DNA of 8,327 nucleotides from an uncultured Clostridia bacterium (lineage in GTDB: Bacteria > Bacillota_A > Clostridia > TANB77 > CAG-508): positions 1 through 8,327 of the forward strand of contig CALXXB010000052.1 of the NCBI GenBank assembly GCA_944392525.1. Reading direction: 5' to 3'. Each line of letters opens with the position of its first letter. Position 1 is the first letter of the stretch. The notes under the pieces were generated by a model. The model did not search any database. It saw only the letters and a list, made by a program, of their open reading frames with translations, and was not told where the DNA came from. The position numbers and the translations under genes are program-made. Positions 6,076 through 8,327 of this stretch are shown here, piece after piece.

Positions 6076-6120
6076 AAAAAAATCACCTTTATTTTATTAT
6101 TGGTAAAATATAGGTGATTT
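6076..6120 (-). promoter_or_regulatory. Terminator-like hairpin covering the yitT-family ribosome binding site
   Basis: On the minus strand AAATCACCT (6112-6120) pairs perfectly over 9 bp with AGGTGATTT (6080-6088) across a 23-nt loop, and the second arm runs straight into more T (seven T after AGGTGA), then ATG. The structure therefore both resembles an intrinsic terminator for the upstream rnc/radical-SAM transcript and buries the AGGTGA ribosome binding site. No convincing promoter was found between 6121 and 6177, so the downstream gene may rely on readthrough. Confidence 0.55.
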
Positions 6121-6177
6121 ATTCCTTTTTTCTATTTTCTTTTATTTTTATCCCTTTTGTTTTCTTTTTATTATTTT

Positions 6178-7221
6178 CTAATCTGTATAAGTTTTAGTTA
6201 CTTCTATTTTTGATTTTCCTTGTTTTACTTTTTTATCTTGTTTTAATACTAAATCTACATCATATGTATCTTTTAGTTTAAATACATTTTCCTTTTTATG
6301 CCCTATTACATTATTTGCATCTATTGGATTTACTGTAACTTCAACTTCTTTTACTTTTACATTTAATTTCTTTATTTTTCCTACTATTGCATCATACCAC
6401 ATTGCTGACTCTACCAACTGTCTTAGTGCTGGATGGTATGGCCCTGCAACTACTTCACTATTTTTGTTACTTGGATCTGATATTTCGTCCGTTGTTTGTA
6501 GTCCTACTCTTATTACATCTATGTTTTTATCTGCAAACATTCTTACTAAATCTTTACAAATTTCTACTGTTTGTACAACTGATAATGGTTTATATTTTCC
6601 TTCTTCATATTCTTTTTCTAGTTTTGTATTTTTTATAACTAACGTTGGATAAATCCTTACCATTTTAGGTTTTAGTTTTATTAATTGCTTTGCTGTATTT
6701 ATTTCGTCTAATCTTGTGCTTTCAGGTAATCCTACCATCATTTGGTGTCCTAATCTAAATCCATGCCATCTAATCATTTTTGATGCTTTTTTTACATCTT
6801 CAAATGTGTGACCTCTATTTATTCTATTTAAAATATAATTATTGGCAGATTGAACACCAAGTTCTATTGTCTTTACTCCATATTTTTTAAGCCTCTTTAA
6901 AATTGGCTTACTTATAGCGTCAGGTCTAGTTGAAACTCTAATGCTTTCTACATCTCCATTTTTTACATATTGGTAAGCAACTTGTAATAACTCCTCTTGT
7001 TTTTCTTCAGGTATTGCTGTAAAACTTCCTCCGAAAAATGCAATTTCTATTTGTGCATCTTCTTTGTTCATACTTTTTAGGTAATTCTTTATTATTTTAT
7101 CGGCTTCTTCTTTCGTCATTTCATTTTTTTGACCACTTATGGACTTTTGATTACAAAATATGCAATCATTTGGGCATCCTAGATGTGGTACAAATATTGG
7201 TATTATGTACTGTTTTTTCAT
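6178..7221 (-). CDS. Elp3-like radical SAM protein without acetyltransferase domain (347 aa)
   Basis: This cytoplasmic radical S-adenosylmethionine protein resembles the catalytic N-terminal and middle parts of elongator protein 3. The start, MKKQYIIPIFVPHLGC, leads into the [4Fe-4S] cluster motif C16-x3-C20-x2-C23 (CPNDCIFC). GGSFT (64-68) is the SAM-binding GGE-like segment. Further landmarks are RVSTRPDAI (95-103), ELGVQS (about 120-125) and GHQMMVGLP (about 158-166). The tail after about 280 fits the radical SAM C-terminal region. Elp3 proteins of ~550 aa carry a GNAT acetyltransferase domain that is missing here, so tRNA-wobble modification cannot be assumed; the substrate is unknown. 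AGAGGT lies 6-7 nt before the ATG. It starts 14 bp after the rnc stop, so the two are surely cotranscribed. This rnc pairing is, to my knowledge, recurrent in Clostridia, usually with smc next, which is not present here. Confidence 0.9.
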   Translation of the reverse strand: MKKQYIIPIFVPHLGCPNDCIFCNQKSISGQKNEMTKEEADKIIKNYLKSMNKEDAQIEIAFFGGSFTAIPEEKQEELLQVAYQYVKNGDVESIRVSTRPDAISKPILKRLKKYGVKTIELGVQSANNYILNRINRGHTFEDVKKASKMIRWHGFRLGHQMMVGLPESTRLDEINTAKQLIKLKPKMVRIYPTLVIKNTKLEKEYEEGKYKPLSVVQTVEICKDLVRMFADKNIDVIRVGLQTTDEISDPSNKNSEVVAGPYHPALRQLVESAMWYDAIVGKIKKLNVKVKEVEVTVNPIDANNVIGHKKENVFKLKDTYDVDLVLKQDKKVKQGKSKIEVTKTYTD

Positions 7222-7235
7222 AAATTACCTCTCTT

Positions 7236-7910
7236 CTAATTTAAATTTTCCAATGCCTTTTTGGCTGCCTGCATTTGTGCTTCTTTTTTACTTTTCCCCT
7301 TTCCTTTTGCTAAAAATTTTCCGTTTACTTCTACATCTGCTTCAAATGTTTTATCATGGTCTGGTCCACTTTCTCCTATTGTTTTATATTCTATTTTTAC
7401 CTCTCCATGTTCTTGAAGCTTTTCTTGTAATACTGTTTTGTAATCTTTATCTCCTACATGTTTTGTTGCATCTAAGATTGCATTTTTTAAATTTTCTATT
7501 ATAAATTTTTCTGCTTCCGCCAATCCTCCATCTAAGTATATAGCTGCTATTACAGCTTCTACACTATCTGCTAGTATTGCAGGTCTTTTGCTTCCGTCTG
7601 TTTTTTGTTCTGATTTTCCTAAGTACAAGAAATCACTAAAATTATGCAATTTTGCTACTTTGTATAAACTTTTCTCACATACCACTGTTGCTCTAACTTT
7701 AGTCATTTCTCCTTCTCTTAGTTTTGTATAAGTATTATAGATATATTTACTTGATAAAAATTCTAGTATACTATCTCCTAAAAACTCTAATTTTTCATTA
7801 CTTTCTAGGTTACGTTCATTAGCATATGAAGTATGTCTTAATGCTTGCTTTAATAGTTCTTTATTTTTAAATGTATAACCTATGTTTTTTTCTAATTCTT
7901 CTAAGTTCAC
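7236..7910 (-). CDS. rnc: Ribonuclease III (224 aa), GTG start
   Basis: This is the double-strand-specific endoribonuclease that processes rRNA precursors and structured mRNAs. The RNase III signature NEKLEFLGDSIL spans residues 38-49. Metal-binding and catalytic residues Glu39, Glu42, Asp46, Asp115 and Glu118 (the last two in LADSVEAVIAAIYLDGG) match E. coli E38, E41, D45, D114 and E117. The double-stranded RNA-binding domain runs from about 156 (DYKTVLQEKLQE) to the end, with GKGKSKKEAQMQAAKKALE as its final helix motif. Length is normal. The start codon is GTG (7908-7910), supported by AAGGTGA 7 nt upstream; no in-frame ATG fits better. It is the first gene of the minus-strand operon, with a candidate promoter at 7944-7971, and is followed closely by the radical SAM gene. 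Confidence 0.97.
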   Translation of the reverse strand: MNLEELEKNIGYTFKNKELLKQALRHTSYANERNLESNEKLEFLGDSILEFLSSKYIYNTYTKLREGEMTKVRATVVCEKSLYKVAKLHNFSDFLYLGKSEQKTDGSKRPAILADSVEAVIAAIYLDGGLAEAEKFIIENLKNAILDATKHVGDKDYKTVLQEKLQEHGEVKIEYKTIGESGPDHDKTFEADVEVNGKFLAKGKGKSKKEAQMQAAKKALENLN

Positions 7911-7943
7911 CTTTTTTCACCTTCTTTCTTTTTTAATATGTAT

Positions 7944-7971
7944 ATTATATACTATTTTAGGAATTTTGCAA
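7944..7971 (-). promoter_or_regulatory. Candidate sigma-A promoter of the rnc operon
   Basis: On the minus strand TTGCAA (7966-7971) and TATAAT (7944-7949) are separated by 16 nt, a 4/6 and 6/6 match. The predicted start near 7937 gives a short leader of about 27 nt to the rnc GTG. It is divergent from the promoter at 8017-8045. Confidence 0.6.
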
Positions 7972-8016
7972 GTAGATAGCAATTTTTTCTAATAGGATAT
8001 TTTTTGCCAAAAGGTG

Positions 8017-8045
8017 TGGACATAATTAAATTGTTATTATATAAT
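8017..8045 (+). promoter_or_regulatory. Sigma-A promoter of the plus-strand gene at the right edge
   Basis: TGGACA (8017-8022, 5/6) and TATAAT (8040-8045, 6/6) are separated by 17 nt. The predicted start near 8052 leaves about 30 nt to the ATG at 8083, with an AAGGAAAGAGAG purine stretch between. Confidence 0.75.
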
Positions 8046-8082
8046 AAATGTGTATTATTTTATAAGGAAAGAGAGTAAAGTT

Positions 8083-8327
8083 ATGTTAGATGATAAAAAT
8101 TCTTTTAACTATGATAATAGAAATTTATCTGATGTCTTTAAAGAGCTTCAAGCAATAAGAAATAACCCACAAGCTCAGGCAGAATATGCAAAGCAAATAA
8201 AAAAGACTCAAAAACACAAACCTAAAGCTAAGGTTAAGCCTACTAAAGTAAAGAATAACTCTAATGTCTTTGCTTCTAATTTCCGTACAAAAGATAGGAC
8301 AAGCAAACAAAAGTCAAATGATTTAAA
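8083..8327 (+). CDS. Unrecognised Lys/Asn/Gln-rich protein, N-terminal part, runs off right edge
   Basis: I do not recognise this protein. From the ATG at 8083 an open frame of 81 codons continues to the window end without a stop. The start reads MLDDKNSFNYDNRNLSDVFK and is followed by a probable short amphipathic helix (FKELQAIRNN, QAEYAKQIKK, about 19-42). A strongly basic, low-complexity stretch rich in Lys, Asn, Ser, Thr and Gln follows, for example KHKPKAKVKPTKVK (46-59), which is likely disordered. No signal peptide or membrane segment is visible so far. A purine-rich stretch (AAGGAAAGAGAG, 8064-8075) precedes the start, although AAGGA itself lies 14 nt away, and a good promoter lies upstream, so expression is likely. 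It is divergent from rnc. It could be a small nucleic-acid-associated protein or the linker-like start of a larger one; the downstream sequence decides. Confidence 0.7.
   Translation, partial: MLDDKNSFNYDNRNLSDVFKELQAIRNNPQAQAEYAKQIKKTQKHKPKAKVKPTKVKNNSNVFASNFRTKDRTSKQKSNDL

Noticed and set aside
7160..7504. Plus-strand open frame of 114 codons across the radical SAM/rnc junction
   Set aside because: It is antisense to two well-conserved genes; its Leu/Phe-rich product reflects complementary AT-rich codons.
8125..8310. Minus-strand open frame of 61 codons
   Set aside because: It is the shadow of the plus-strand gene at 8083, which has a promoter, a purine-rich leader and a hydrophilic product.
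1..8327. CRISPR array, tRNA or rRNA genes, insertion-sequence transposase, DGR reverse transcriptase or template repeat
   Set aside because: I looked on both strands and saw no regularly spaced repeats, cloverleaf sequences, transposase motifs or reverse-transcriptase motifs; the only long repeat pair is the 54-bp one.

Overview
The window is AT-rich (roughly 27-30% G+C by eye) and has strong AGGAGG-type ribosome binding sites, consensus sigma-A promoters, TGA used as a stop, and the rnc/radical-SAM and addB gene families in Bacillota style. Together these point to a low-GC Bacillota bacterium, probably a gut-type Clostridia or relative. This placement is inference; there is no rRNA here to confirm it.

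Layout from right to left, since most genes are on the minus strand. At the far right a divergent region separates a plus-strand gene of unknown function, which runs off the window, from rnc (RNase III, GTG start). rnc is followed 14 bp later by an Elp3-like radical SAM protein lacking the acetyltransferase domain. Next come a YitT-family membrane protein, whose ribosome binding site lies inside a terminator-like hairpin, and ogg, an OGG1-type 8-oxoguanine DNA glycosylase. At the far left is the first ~441 codons of addB, the helicase/nuclease subunit of the AddAB recombination enzyme. This backbone is RNA processing and DNA repair housekeeping.

Between ogg and addB sits a 2.8-kb island. It is bounded exactly by two 54-bp copies of one intergenic repeat in inverted orientation, 50 of 54 positions identical: one starts 2 bp after the ogg stop and the other ends next to the addB Shine-Dalgarno. 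Inside are an intact pilin-like gene (434 aa), a badly decayed paralogue, a small divergent XRE-type repressor, and several hairpin terminators. The intact pilin gene has a perfect TTGACA/17/TATAAT promoter overlaid by GAGGCAT half-sites, a natural operator candidate for the adjacent regulator.

The most unusual feature is near the 3' end of the intact pilin gene. About 150 bp are ~47% G+C while the adjoining DNA of the same gene is ~23%. This stretch encodes a segment from a YWLASRC motif to an AVRPVISL motif, resembling the C-terminal lectin-like domain of diversified surface proteins. It could be the variable region of a diversity-generating retroelement (DGR) acting in trans, or a gene-converted cassette. 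No reverse transcriptase or template repeat is in the window, so this remains a hypothesis.
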